A DNA stretch of 13,412 nucleotides. It comes from an uncultured Muribaculaceae bacterium. Lineage in GTDB: Bacteria > Bacteroidota > Bacteroidia > Bacteroidales > Muribaculaceae. The DNA is taken from NCBI GenBank assembly GCA_910584665.1, contig CAJUBL010000070.1, forward strand, positions 1 through 13,412, written 5' to 3'. Below are positions 6,478-13,412 of this stretch, piece by piece. A program made the translations under genes and the position numbers. How positions within the stretch are numbered: the first letter of the stretch is position 1; each line of letters starts with the position of its first letter. Under the pieces are notes generated by a model that saw nothing but the letters and a program-made list of their open reading frames with translations, did not search any database and had not been told where the DNA came from.

Positions 6478-6524
6478 AGCGGCGTATACCCCGACCCTTA
6501 TCAGGAGTCACGGTATACGCCGCT
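6478..6524. terminator. Hairpin after rng (convergent region)
   Basis: AGCGGCGTATACC (6478-6490) and its exact complement (6512-6524) form a 13-bp perfect stem. The loop itself can fold (GAC-CCT...AGG-A-GTC). It starts 21 bases after the rng stop codon. Neither side has a good U-tract, so it may be a bidirectional terminator or a 3' stabilising structure for rng and the facing ompA transcript. Confidence 0.7.
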
Positions 6525-6533
6525 AAAGTCATA

Positions 6534-6568
6534 ACACCCCCGGCCGGAACATGTCCTGCCGGAGGTGT
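6534..6568 (-). terminator. Hairpin after the OmpA-family gene
   Basis: Arms 6534-6544 and 6558-6568 (ACACC-x-CCGGC and complement) pair over 11 bp. On the minus strand the central position is a G-U pair, while on the plus strand it is a C-A mismatch. It is therefore better formed in RNA of the OmpA-family gene, which ends 38 bases before it. The following sequence is only mildly U-rich (TTATGACTTT). Confidence 0.65.
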
Positions 6569-6605
6569 ATATGTATCACTACATTATTCCGCTGTCAGCC
6601 TTAAG

Positions 6606-7811
6606 TCAATCCTGCGGTGCGAATATCACAATGCGGTTCCAGTCATTGGTATCGTAGGGCTGAACCGAGCTGCCCTCGGCGTTGATGGAAAGACGGTCAC
6701 CCTTGACACCGTACTTCTTTGTGAGCGCGTCATAGACAGCCTGTGCACGGCGTTCAGACAGAGCCTTATTGTATTCGGCGGTACCGGTGCCCTTGTCAGC
6801 ATAACCCTGGAGCACTACATTCATATCGGGATTAGCTTTGAGGTACTCGGCAAGATTGAATACATTGACCATCTCATCGTCGGCTATATCGGCCGAATTG
6901 ATACTGAAACGCACAGTAGCCAGCATAGGCGGATAGTTGATCTCGACAGCCTCTACGACCTGTGTCTCCGGGCAAGGCAGCTGCGACTCAGCGACAGCGA
7001 GAGCGGCGGCTGTAGTGGCAAGATCGGCACGCAGTGAGTTGACCTGATCATTGAGCGATGCCACATAAGCCAGATCGTTACATCTGTTGTAGGCCTTATA
7101 GTCACGGCCGCCGAAGTTTATGTTGAAACCTCCGAGAGCTGTGATATTCAGGTCAACAGGATCGCCATAGGCACACAGATTGAAATTGTCTCCGTAAAAC
7201 TGTGCACGCCCCTCGAGGAAGAAATCCACATAGCTGCAGAGACGGAAACGCATCTGGATACCGGCAGATACCGGCAGAGTCCATGAATTATGTTTCAGCT
7301 CGTCCGGATTATGCATGATATTCTTGCCCGGAGACTCAAAATCAAAGGCATAGGTACCGCCGATACCCACAAACGGCACGAGACTGAATACACGCTCTGA
7401 GTTGACTCCGCCGATCGAATTGAACATGTCCCACATAAAGTCGAAATTGGCATTGATATATTTAGCCTTGTTCTCACCGTCATTCTTCCACTTCATATTG
7501 GAATACTGGAAATCGAGCCGGACACCTAAATAGGGCGAGAACCATTTACCCACACCTATATTGTAGGCAGGAGTGAGCTGATGCTTGCGGCCGTCACCGG
7601 TACGGTTTTCGAAAAACGGTGAGTTGATACCGGCACCGAGCTGTAAGAACCAGTTGTCACTGCGGTCCGTGTAATAATGTGTCTTACACGAGGCGTCGGT
7701 GACCACGACCTGTTCCTGTTCAACCAGGATGGCATTCTGTGCCGAAAGTTGACTGGCAGCGACAAGGGCTCCGCCACCTGCTGCAATGACCATAAACAAA
7801 CGTGTTTTCAT
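6606..7811 (-). CDS. OmpA-family outer-membrane porin/tether protein
   Basis: This is a predicted outer-membrane protein of 401 residues that anchors the outer membrane to peptidoglycan. A signal peptide covers about residues 1-24 (MKTRLFMVIAAGGGALVAAS...). Residues about 50-235 have the alternating aromatic strand pattern of a small beta-barrel, beginning DNWFLQLGAG and ending FNINFGG. A short helical linker with heptad character follows (about 249-278, SLNDQVNSLRADLATTAAAL). The C-terminal OmpA domain (about 297-401) carries the diaminopimelate-binding D339 in GYAD and R354/R355 in LSERRAQAVYDAL. The usual NRRVEF ending is here WNRIVIF. The gene lies downstream of PBP1A on the same strand but behind that gene's terminator, so it probably has its own promoter in 7812-7870, which I could not define. 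Confidence 0.93.
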   Translation of the reverse strand: MKTRLFMVIAAGGGALVAASQLSAQNAILVEQEQVVVTDASCKTHYYTDRSDNWFLQLGAGINSPFFENRTGDGRKHQLTPAYNIGVGKWFSPYLGVRLDFQYSNMKWKNDGENKAKYINANFDFMWDMFNSIGGVNSERVFSLVPFVGIGGTYAFDFESPGKNIMHNPDELKHNSWTLPVSAGIQMRFRLCSYVDFFLEGRAQFYGDNFNLCAYGDPVDLNITALGGFNINFGGRDYKAYNRCNDLAYVASLNDQVNSLRADLATTAAALAVAESQLPCPETQVVEAVEINYPPMLATVRFSINSADIADDEMVNVFNLAEYLKANPDMNVVLQGYADKGTGTAEYNKALSERRAQAVYDALTKKYGVKGDRLSINAEGSSVQPYDTNDWNRIVIFAPQD

Positions 7812-7871
7812 AGATAAATAGTTTTATTGTGAATAATCTGTTCTGTTTTCAATCGTCTGATAAAATAACAA

Positions 7872-7903
7872 GGCGCAGGTTCCAAAAGTTCAGAACCCGC
7901 GCC
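7872..7903 (-). terminator. Intrinsic terminator of PBP1A gene
   Basis: On the minus strand, GGCGCGGGTTC (7903-7893) pairs with GAACCTGCGCC (7882-7872) over 11 bp, including one G-U, around a ten-base loop. It is followed by the U-rich TTGTTATTTTATC. It begins 26 bases past the PBP1A stop codon and is a textbook intrinsic terminator separating PBP1A from the OmpA-family gene. Confidence 0.88.
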
Positions 7904-7929
7904 CCGATCATAATTTCAGTCCGTACACG

Positions 7930-10299
7930 TCAGTCAAATACACCCTGTATGCTTTCGGCGGGCTCTGACTCATCGTTATACTCACCATAGTACTCACGCT
8001 CACACAGATCGACATCGGCAGGGAAGGTAAAGCGGGAATCCTGAGTATAGGGCAGAGAGGGATCATTGTATACACGCTTCATATACTTGCCGTATATAGG
8101 CAATGCCATCGCGGCACCCTGACCGTGGGCCATCGTGTTGAAGTGGATATAACGTTCCTCCCCGCCTACCCACGTACCTGTCACGAGGTCGGGGGTAAAT
8201 CCCATGAACCATCCGTCCGAATTGGAATTGGTCGTACCGGTCTTACCTCCCATCTGCGCTGTTAGATTATACGGTGAACGGCGCAGCCTGTTGCCGGTAC
8301 CGCCGTCAACGACATTGAGAAGCATCGAGAGAATACGCCAGTAGGCGGTCTCCGATATGACTTCGGTGTGGTTAGGCGTAAACTCGGAGATTATATTACC
8401 GTTAACATCGGCTATAGCAGTGACAAAAACAGGATCGACACGCATACCGCGGTTGGAGAATGCCGTATAGGCTCCTACCATCTCCCTGACCGAAACATCA
8501 CAGGGGCCGAGGCAGAGCGACATAACAGGATCAAGCCTGTTGGTGATACCGAAGTTATGCATCGTCCTCACCAGTGTCTGAGGCGACAGCTGGCTCATGA
8601 GGCGCGCCGATATCCAGTTATTGGAATTGGTCAGCGCCCAGCGCAGAGTCACCATCTCTCCCACACAGGCCGAGCCTGAGTTGCGGGGAGACCACGGACG
8701 GCCTGATTCATCGATTATCGTAGGCTGGTCGTTCAGCATCTCGTCACATGGAGTGAACCCCTCCTCCATCGCATAGGTATACAGAAACGGCTTGACAGTC
8801 GAACCGATCTGCCGGCGACCTGTCGACACCATGTCATACTGGAAGTGACTGAAGTCAGGACCGCCCACATAAGCTTTCACATGCCCCGTGCGCGGATCCA
8901 TAGACATCATTCCCGTACGCAGAAAATGCTTATGGTACAGTATCGAATCACGCGGTGTCATAACCGTATCAACCGGACCGTCATAGCTGAAGATATTCAT
9001 ATCCACCGGAGTATTGAATGCCTTCTCTATATCGGCCTCCGGAATCCCCGCCTTGTGCATCAGGCGGTAGCGGTCGCTCTGCCTTACAGCCGTGGCTATA
9101 AGCCGGTCGAGCTGAGATCGGGGCAACTCCTCGCGGTTCGTGGTATAAGGAGCACCCGCAACACCTTTTTTCTCCCGGAAAAAAGCCTTCTGGAGATCCC
9201 TCATGTGCTCATCCACGGCATCTTCGGCATAACGCTGCATGCGCGAATCGATCGTAGTGTATATCTTCAGGCCGTCACTGTAGACATCATAGAATGTTCC
9301 GTCAGGCCTGGGATTCTTGTCGATCCAGCCGAAGAGAGGATCAGTCTCCCAGGCGATGGAATCATCGACATACTTCTGACCTTCCCATGCCATATACTTC
9401 GAACGGTCGGGACGGTGGGCCGTCAGCATACGGCGCAGTTCCTCACGGAAGTATGGAGCCAGACCGTCCTTGTGATCGACACGGTGAAAACTGAGCGTGA
9501 GCGGAAGCTGTTTGAGCGAGTCGGCCTCGGCGCGCGACAACCTGTCGGCCTTGACCATCTGGTCAAGGACCGTATTGCGACGCAGGCGCGTACGCTCGTT
9601 CTGTCTCACCGGATTATAATAGGCAGGATTCTTCACCATACCCACAAGTGTGGCGGCCTCCTCGACCGACAGATCCTCCGGCTCCTTGCCGAAATAGACG
9701 TGGGCCGCCGTCTTTATACCTACAGCATTGTACAGAAAATCAAACTGATTGAGATACATCTTGATAATCTCGTCCTTAGAAAAATTGCGCTCAAGCTTCA
9801 CAGCAATCATCCATTCGACCGGTTTCTTGAACGCACGGTCAAACATACCTTCCGACTCGGGCGAGTACAGCTGCTTGGCCAGCTGCTGGGTGATCGTCGA
9901 TCCGCCGCCGGCATTCTTGTTCTGCATCAGTATAGTCTTCACCAGCACACGCATGACCGCACGCATATCAATGCCCGAATGATCTTCAAAGCGGGAGTCC
10001 TCTGTAGCTATCAGAGCGTCAATGACATGGGGAGAGATCTCCGAATAGTCGGCATACACACGGTTACCGGTATTACGGAAATAGCGACCCAGTTCCTGAC
10101 CGTCGGCCGAGTAGATCACCGAGGCAAACTTGTCGGTAGGATTGCGCAGCTCCTCTATAGGCGGCATATAGCCTATCATCCCGTTATATATCAGTACGAA
10201 CAGCAACACCACAAGCATAAATCCCACGGCAAAAAGTGACCACAGTGTCGTAATCACTTTGTTATTGCGCTTTATCGTCTTTTCCGTCTTCTGTTTCAT
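7930..10299 (-). CDS. mrcA: Bifunctional class A penicillin-binding protein (PBP1A)
   Basis: This enzyme polymerises lipid II and cross-links peptidoglycan from the inner membrane into the periplasm. It has 789 residues when started at the ATG at 10299. A longer in-frame start at 10377 would extend through the -7 promoter element and is disfavoured. One membrane anchor lies at about residues 16-38. The GT51 glycosyltransferase domain (about 60-235) has the catalytic glutamate E100 in ATEDSRFEDHSG and the GGGSTITQQLAKQLY motif (131-145). The transpeptidase domain has the nucleophile S500 in STVK (500-503), SNN (559-561) and KTGT (686-689), so all three penicillin-binding motifs are intact. Between the two domains is a linker of roughly 200 residues typical of PBP1A. 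The C-terminal tail is acidic. The gene is divergent from the alkylation-repair-like gene and ends at its own terminator. Confidence 0.95.
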   Translation of the reverse strand: MKQKTEKTIKRNNKVITTLWSLFAVGFMLVVLLFVLIYNGMIGYMPPIEELRNPTDKFASVIYSADGQELGRYFRNTGNRVYADYSEISPHVIDALIATEDSRFEDHSGIDMRAVMRVLVKTILMQNKNAGGGSTITQQLAKQLYSPESEGMFDRAFKKPVEWMIAVKLERNFSKDEIIKMYLNQFDFLYNAVGIKTAAHVYFGKEPEDLSVEEAATLVGMVKNPAYYNPVRQNERTRLRRNTVLDQMVKADRLSRAEADSLKQLPLTLSFHRVDHKDGLAPYFREELRRMLTAHRPDRSKYMAWEGQKYVDDSIAWETDPLFGWIDKNPRPDGTFYDVYSDGLKIYTTIDSRMQRYAEDAVDEHMRDLQKAFFREKKGVAGAPYTTNREELPRSQLDRLIATAVRQSDRYRLMHKAGIPEADIEKAFNTPVDMNIFSYDGPVDTVMTPRDSILYHKHFLRTGMMSMDPRTGHVKAYVGGPDFSHFQYDMVSTGRRQIGSTVKPFLYTYAMEEGFTPCDEMLNDQPTIIDESGRPWSPRNSGSACVGEMVTLRWALTNSNNWISARLMSQLSPQTLVRTMHNFGITNRLDPVMSLCLGPCDVSVREMVGAYTAFSNRGMRVDPVFVTAIADVNGNIISEFTPNHTEVISETAYWRILSMLLNVVDGGTGNRLRRSPYNLTAQMGGKTGTTNSNSDGWFMGFTPDLVTGTWVGGEERYIHFNTMAHGQGAAMALPIYGKYMKRVYNDPSLPYTQDSRFTFPADVDLCEREYYGEYNDESEPAESIQGVFD

Positions 10300-10317
10300 G
10301 TAGATATAATTAGACTG

Positions 10318-10325
10318 CAAAGTTA
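10318..10325 (-). promoter_or_regulatory. -7 element of PBP1A promoter
   Basis: TAACTTTG on the minus strand is an exact TAnnTTTG match, 18 bases upstream of the chosen start codon. At the 20-base upstream spacing the -33 position reads GTTC, a poor match. The leader would be only about 10-12 bases. Confidence 0.55.
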
Positions 10326-10379
10326 ACACTTTGACATGGAATATTGAACGGTTTAAATATTTTTTGTAACTTCGCAACT

Positions 10380-10943
10380 ATGAATAAAATGCAACATATC
10401 AAAAGACGCTTCTTCGCCATGCGCAACGGCGCAGTAGCCGAGAGTCTCCGCCGCCAGGGAGCTCCATACCGTATCATTTTCGGACTCAATCTTCCACAGC
10501 TATCCGAGATCGCCCGGGACTTCGGTCCCGATGCCGACCTCGCCATACTGCTCAGAGACAATACTACGACACGAGAGAGCATGCTGATAGCCCCCATGCT
10601 GTATCCGGCCGACAGCCTGACGGCCGGTCAGGCCTACGAGTGGCTCGCTGACGCCCCTACGACAGAGGTTATTGATGTGGCATGCCTTAAACTGATCAGA
10701 CATATCCCGGAACCGTACGAAGTAATATCCCGTCTTGCCGGCAGCGAAATCCCGCTTCACCGGTATGCCGCCATACGCTTAGGCGCCAATATTCTGCCCG
10801 ACTGCATGGATCTCGTCGAGAAAACAGCCCGCCGGGAGTCACAGAGACAGGACAACATGACTCTGGGCGCCTGCCTTATGCTGCTTGATGACATCGAGTG
10901 GCGCCGCGAGGAGTGCAGGCAGGATAACACCGAACACATGTAG
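10380..10943 (+). CDS. Short DNA alkylation-repair (AlkD-like) HEAT-repeat protein
   Basis: The 187-residue protein is built of amphipathic helices and resembles the DNA alkylation repair (AlkC/AlkD) superfamily seen in Bacteroidota. Suggestive features are the basic start HIKRRFFAMRNG, the segment FGLNLPQLSEIARDFG (about 34-49), TTTRESMLIAPMLYP (about 62-76) and EWLADAPTTEVIDVACLKLI (about 84-103). Family members remove alkylated bases without base flipping, using an aromatic cleft and an Asp in a W-D-x-V-D-like stretch. Here the aligned stretch reads TTEVID: the Asp is kept but the preceding Trp is absent. It is also shorter than typical AlkD (about 230 residues). Catalytic activity is therefore uncertain. 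The ATG at 10380 is preferred over an upstream TTG at 10344. It is divergent from PBP1A, and no clear terminator follows. Confidence 0.7.
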   Translation: MNKMQHIKRRFFAMRNGAVAESLRRQGAPYRIIFGLNLPQLSEIARDFGPDADLAILLRDNTTTRESMLIAPMLYPADSLTAGQAYEWLADAPTTEVIDVACLKLIRHIPEPYEVISRLAGSEIPLHRYAAIRLGANILPDCMDLVEKTARRESQRQDNMTLGACLMLLDDIEWRREECRQDNTEHM

Positions 10944-11035
10944 CCTGTCATCCACAATTGCACCGGAGCAGATTCTGACACGGCAGCCACGCCGGATCAA
11001 CGTAATAATACTCACCTCGGAAAAATGAAGACAAG

Positions 11036-11069
11036 CTTGCATTTTTCTCTCGACTTATTCGTATTTTTG
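11036..11069 (+). promoter_or_regulatory. Likely promoter of the M13 peptidase gene
   Basis: TATTTTTG (11062-11069) matches TAnnTTTG exactly. CTTG (11036-11039) is a one-mismatch -33 element, but the spacer is 22 bases, slightly long. Transcription would start near 11076, leaving a leader of about 29 bases. Confidence 0.6.
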
Positions 11070-11104
11070 TACGCGAATTCAATCAGACCGATTATTTTAC
11101 TTTA

Positions 11105-13144
11105 ATGAAAAAAATTGTATTGGCAATGGCATGCGCCATAGCAACTTCAGCAACAGGCATGGCTCAGGAACACCTCAAAAGCCTGAACCCGGCCTACTTT
11201 GACAAGTCGACTCCCGCCGGAACCGACTTCTTCACACACATCAACAAAGGATGGCAGGAAGCACATCCCCTTACCGCCGAGTACTCACGATACGGCCAGT
11301 TCAACGTTCTCAATGACGAGAGCGAGCGCCGCGTCAAAGAGATAGTAACAACCCTCGGAGCCACCGATCCCAAGCCAGGAACCATAGCCCACAAGGTGTG
11401 GACCATCTACAGCCAGGCCATGGACTCGACACGCCGCAACGCCGAGGGAGCCGCACCCATCAGAGCAGATCTGGCCAGAATCGAAAATACCCCCCACGAG
11501 GGAATGGAAGATCTCTTTCTATGGATGCACGCCAACTACGCCAGCCCGTTCTTCGGTGCCGGCCCCATGGAAGACCTTGCCAACTCCAATGCCTATGCCA
11601 TGTATGTGAGCGGCGGCAGCATCGGCATGGGCGACCGGGACTACTACCTGCTTGACGACGAGAACAACCGTAAAGTACGCGAAGCATACCGGAAACTCAT
11701 CGAGAAACAGATGATGAATGCCGGATACTCTAAAAAAGACGCCCGCCGCATCGTCCGTAACGTAATGAAGATCGAGACCGCCATCGCCGACTCGACCAAG
11801 ACACGTGAGGAGAGCCGTGACATCCCTGCAATGTACAATCCCCGCTCCATAGACCAGCTCAAGGAGATGTATCCCCACATCAACTGGGACCGATTCTTTA
11901 TCGAGACCATGGGCATAGCCACCCCCGAGAATGTAATCGTCACAGACATCAGGACCGTAGCTCAGGCCGACAGACTGATGTCCGAACTCTCCGACCGCGA
12001 GATCAAGGACTACTACCTGTGGAAATATGTCGCACAGGCCCAGAACAGACTTAGCGACAGGTTTGCCGACGCAGCATTCGAATTCAGCAAGGTACTGAGC
12101 GGAGCTCAGGAACAGCGCCCACGCTGGAAACGCGCTCTCGGCGCCACCGAAGGCATACTCGGCGAAGCCATAGGCGAACTGTATGTGGAGCGCTACTTCC
12201 CCGAGTCGTCCAAACAGTACATGCTTGATCTCGTAGAGAACCTGCGCACGGCTCTCGGCAAACACATCATCAACCTCACCTGGATGAGCGACGATACTAA
12301 ACTTAACGCAATCAAAAAGCTGAACGCTTTCACCGTTAAGATAGGTTATCCCGACAAATGGAAAGACTACTCGTCAATGGAAATCGACCCCGCACTCTCC
12401 TACTACGAGAACATGCATAACGCCTCGATGTGGCATCAGGCCGAGACATACGCCAAGTGGGGTAAACCGGTCGACCGTTCAGAATGGGGAATGACTCCGC
12501 AGACCGTAAACGCCTACTACAATCCACTGGCCAACGAGATCGTATTCCCCGCCGGCATCCTGCAGGCACCATTCTTTGACCCAGAGGCAAGCGACGCCGA
12601 AAATTACGGTGGCATAGGCGTCGTGATAGGCCACGAGATGACCCACGGATTTGACGACCAGGGCCGCAACTTCGACCTCAACGGCAATATGGTCAACTGG
12701 TGGACACCAGAAGATTCCGAAGCATTCGCCGAGCTGACCAAAGGCCTTGTAGCACAGTTTGACGCTGTCGAAGTACTTCCCGGCCTGCACGCCAACGGCA
12801 CCTACACACTCGGAGAGAACATAGCCGACCAGGGCGGACTGCGCGTATCGCGCACAGCCTTCCTCGACGCCCAGAAGAAGAAAGGCATAGACATAACATC
12901 GCCCGAAGCCAGAATTGACGGTTACGATCCCATGCAGGTATTCTACATGAACTACGCCAACATCTGGGCCAACAACATCCGTCCTGAAGAGGCCCGTAAT
13001 CTCACCATCAGCGATGTACACTCGCTCGCAAAGAACCGCGTGAACGTATCGCTACGTAACATCACCCCCTTCCTTGAAGCATTCAGCATCACCGAAGGCC
13101 AGCCCCTCTACCTCCCGGCCTCCGAACAGGTTGTGATCTGGTAA
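11105..13144 (+). CDS. pepO: Secreted M13-family (neprilysin-like, PepO) zinc metallopeptidase
   Basis: This is an exported endopeptidase that cleaves small peptides. It has 679 residues, the usual length for bacterial M13 enzymes. A signal peptide ends near residue 20 (ATGMA before QEH), without a lipobox cysteine. The N-terminal peptidase_M13_N region starts with DFFTHINKGW. The catalytic domain has NAYYNP (469-474, substrate-binding counterpart of NAFY), the zinc motif HEMTH (510-514, with E511 catalytic), and ENIADQGG (571-578), where E571 is the third ligand and D575 supports it. Near the end DVHSLAKNRVNVSLRN (637-652) corresponds to neprilysin's DxHSPxxxRVNG, keeping R645 but losing the HSP proline. 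The protein ends in a tryptophan like its relatives, but without the C-x-x-W cysteine. It is probably monocistronic, with its own promoter and terminator. The natural substrate is unknown. Confidence 0.95.
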   Translation: MKKIVLAMACAIATSATGMAQEHLKSLNPAYFDKSTPAGTDFFTHINKGWQEAHPLTAEYSRYGQFNVLNDESERRVKEIVTTLGATDPKPGTIAHKVWTIYSQAMDSTRRNAEGAAPIRADLARIENTPHEGMEDLFLWMHANYASPFFGAGPMEDLANSNAYAMYVSGGSIGMGDRDYYLLDDENNRKVREAYRKLIEKQMMNAGYSKKDARRIVRNVMKIETAIADSTKTREESRDIPAMYNPRSIDQLKEMYPHINWDRFFIETMGIATPENVIVTDIRTVAQADRLMSELSDREIKDYYLWKYVAQAQNRLSDRFADAAFEFSKVLSGAQEQRPRWKRALGATEGILGEAIGELYVERYFPESSKQYMLDLVENLRTALGKHIINLTWMSDDTKLNAIKKLNAFTVKIGYPDKWKDYSSMEIDPALSYYENMHNASMWHQAETYAKWGKPVDRSEWGMTPQTVNAYYNPLANEIVFPAGILQAPFFDPEASDAENYGGIGVVIGHEMTHGFDDQGRNFDLNGNMVNWWTPEDSEAFAELTKGLVAQFDAVEVLPGLHANGTYTLGENIADQGGLRVSRTAFLDAQKKKGIDITSPEARIDGYDPMQVFYMNYANIWANNIRPEEARNLTISDVHSLAKNRVNVSLRNITPFLEAFSITEGQPLYLPASEQVVIW

Positions 13145-13163
13145 CACCACAGACAACTACCAT

Positions 13164-13215
13164 AACAGGGTGTATCATTACAAAATGTACATGATACACC
13201 CTGTTTCATTTTCCT
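13164..13215 (+). terminator. Intrinsic terminator of the M13 peptidase gene
   Basis: AACAGGGTGTATCAT (13164-13178) and its exact complement (13191-13205) form a 15-bp stem. The twelve-base loop can also pair internally (TACA/TGTA). The plus strand continues TTCATTTTCC. It begins 20 bases after the peptidase stop codon. Confidence 0.92.
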
Positions 13216-13256
13216 ACGGTCAGACTCAGGATTAGCAGGCATATAGATGCCGCTCC

Positions 13257-13309
13257 GGCGAAAACAACAGAAAAGCCGGATCCGTCATACGACTGAAATC
13301 CAGCTTTTC
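13257..13309 (-). terminator. Terminator of the tRNA-Arg transcript
   Basis: On the minus strand, arms 13309-13298 and 13281-13270 pair over 12 bp with one G-U. On the plus strand that pair is a C-A mismatch. The stem is followed on the minus strand by TGTTGTTTTCG. It lies about 45 bases beyond the tRNA 3' end and is oriented to end its precursor. Confidence 0.82.
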
Positions 13310-13354
13310 ACTTTCCATTGCTTTCATCTGTCACCCTCCGGAAAAGGGCCGCAG

Positions 13355-13412
13355 TACCCCCGTGGGGAGTCGAACCCCAATCGTTGGAACCGGAATCCAA
13401 TATTCTATCCAT
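13355..13412 (-). tRNA. tRNA-Arg(CCG), 5' part cut by window edge
   Basis: On the minus strand an anticodon arm TTGGA-TTCCGGT-TCCAA is followed by a four-base variable loop (CGAT). A T-arm TGGGG-TTCGACT-CCCCA comes next, then the 3' acceptor strand CGGGGGT with discriminator A at 13355. The anticodon CCG (13393-13391) reads the arginine codon CGG. The next bases are CTG, so CCA is not encoded. The 5' acceptor strand and most of the D-arm lie outside the window. Confidence 0.92.

Noticed and set aside
8845..10239. 464-codon plus-strand open frame
   Set aside because: It is entirely antisense to the PBP1A gene, whose catalytic motifs are intact. His/Arg-rich composition is typical of a reverse-frame shadow of GC-biased codons.
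10330..10366. Promoter for the AlkD-like gene (TTTG at 10330 and TATTTTTTG near 10358-10366)
   Set aside because: The spacer is about 24-25 bases and the -7 element is one base too long, so the match is not convincing although some promoter must lie here.
11519..12265. 248-codon minus-strand open frame
   Set aside because: It is the antisense frame of the M13 peptidase gene, and no domain is recognisable.
1..13412. CRISPR arrays, insertion sequences, integrase or attachment sites near the edge tRNAs
   Set aside because: No repeated spacer-like units, transposase or integrase coding sequence, or tRNA-end duplication was seen. The window reads as conserved core chromosome.

Overview
The window looks like ordinary chromosome of a Bacteroidota, most likely order Bacteroidales. 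A moderately GC-rich gut lineage such as Muribaculaceae would fit, but that is inference. Four signs support the phylum. Promoters follow the Bacteroidetes pattern (TTTG, about 20 bases, TAnnTTTG). Shine-Dalgarno sequences are largely absent. A BlaI/M56 sensor carries a TonB C-terminal domain. HU is followed by a 29-residue basic microprotein and an Rne/Rng ribonuclease. The tRNA end that can be checked has no encoded CCA.

Layout, left to right. A truncated tRNA-Ser(CGA) with a near-perfect promoter lies at the left edge on the minus strand. It is followed by ugd (UDP-glucose 6-dehydrogenase, minus) and then a two-gene minus-strand operon, blaI-like repressor then M56 membrane metallopeptidase. 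Two copies of one inverted repeat sit in and just after the operon's promoter. A divergent intergenic region of about 350 bases leads into a plus-strand cluster: HU, an AURKAIP1/COX24-like ribosomal microprotein, a 337-base structured leader, and rng. Convergent hairpins separate rng from an OmpA-family outer-membrane protein (minus), which is preceded on the minus strand by a class A penicillin-binding protein (PBP1A). Divergent from PBP1A is a short DNA alkylation-repair-like HEAT protein (plus), then a secreted M13 metallopeptidase (plus) with a very strong terminator. A truncated tRNA-Arg(CCG) with its own terminator closes the window on the minus strand.

The genes fall into themes rather than one pathway. 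Envelope genes are ugd (nucleotide sugars for polysaccharide), PBP1A (peptidoglycan), OmpA (outer membrane to peptidoglycan tether), the M13 peptidase and the M56/BlaI signalling pair. Information genes are HU, the ribosomal microprotein, rng and the two tRNAs.

I did not find a clearly novel multi-gene system, mobile element or CRISPR array. The points most worth a second look are the M56 sensor, whose exported part carries a SusC/TonB-receptor-like segment ahead of its TonB domain; the paired BlaI operators; the unannotated-size ribosomal microprotein; the long rng leader; and a possible small RNA upstream of ugd.
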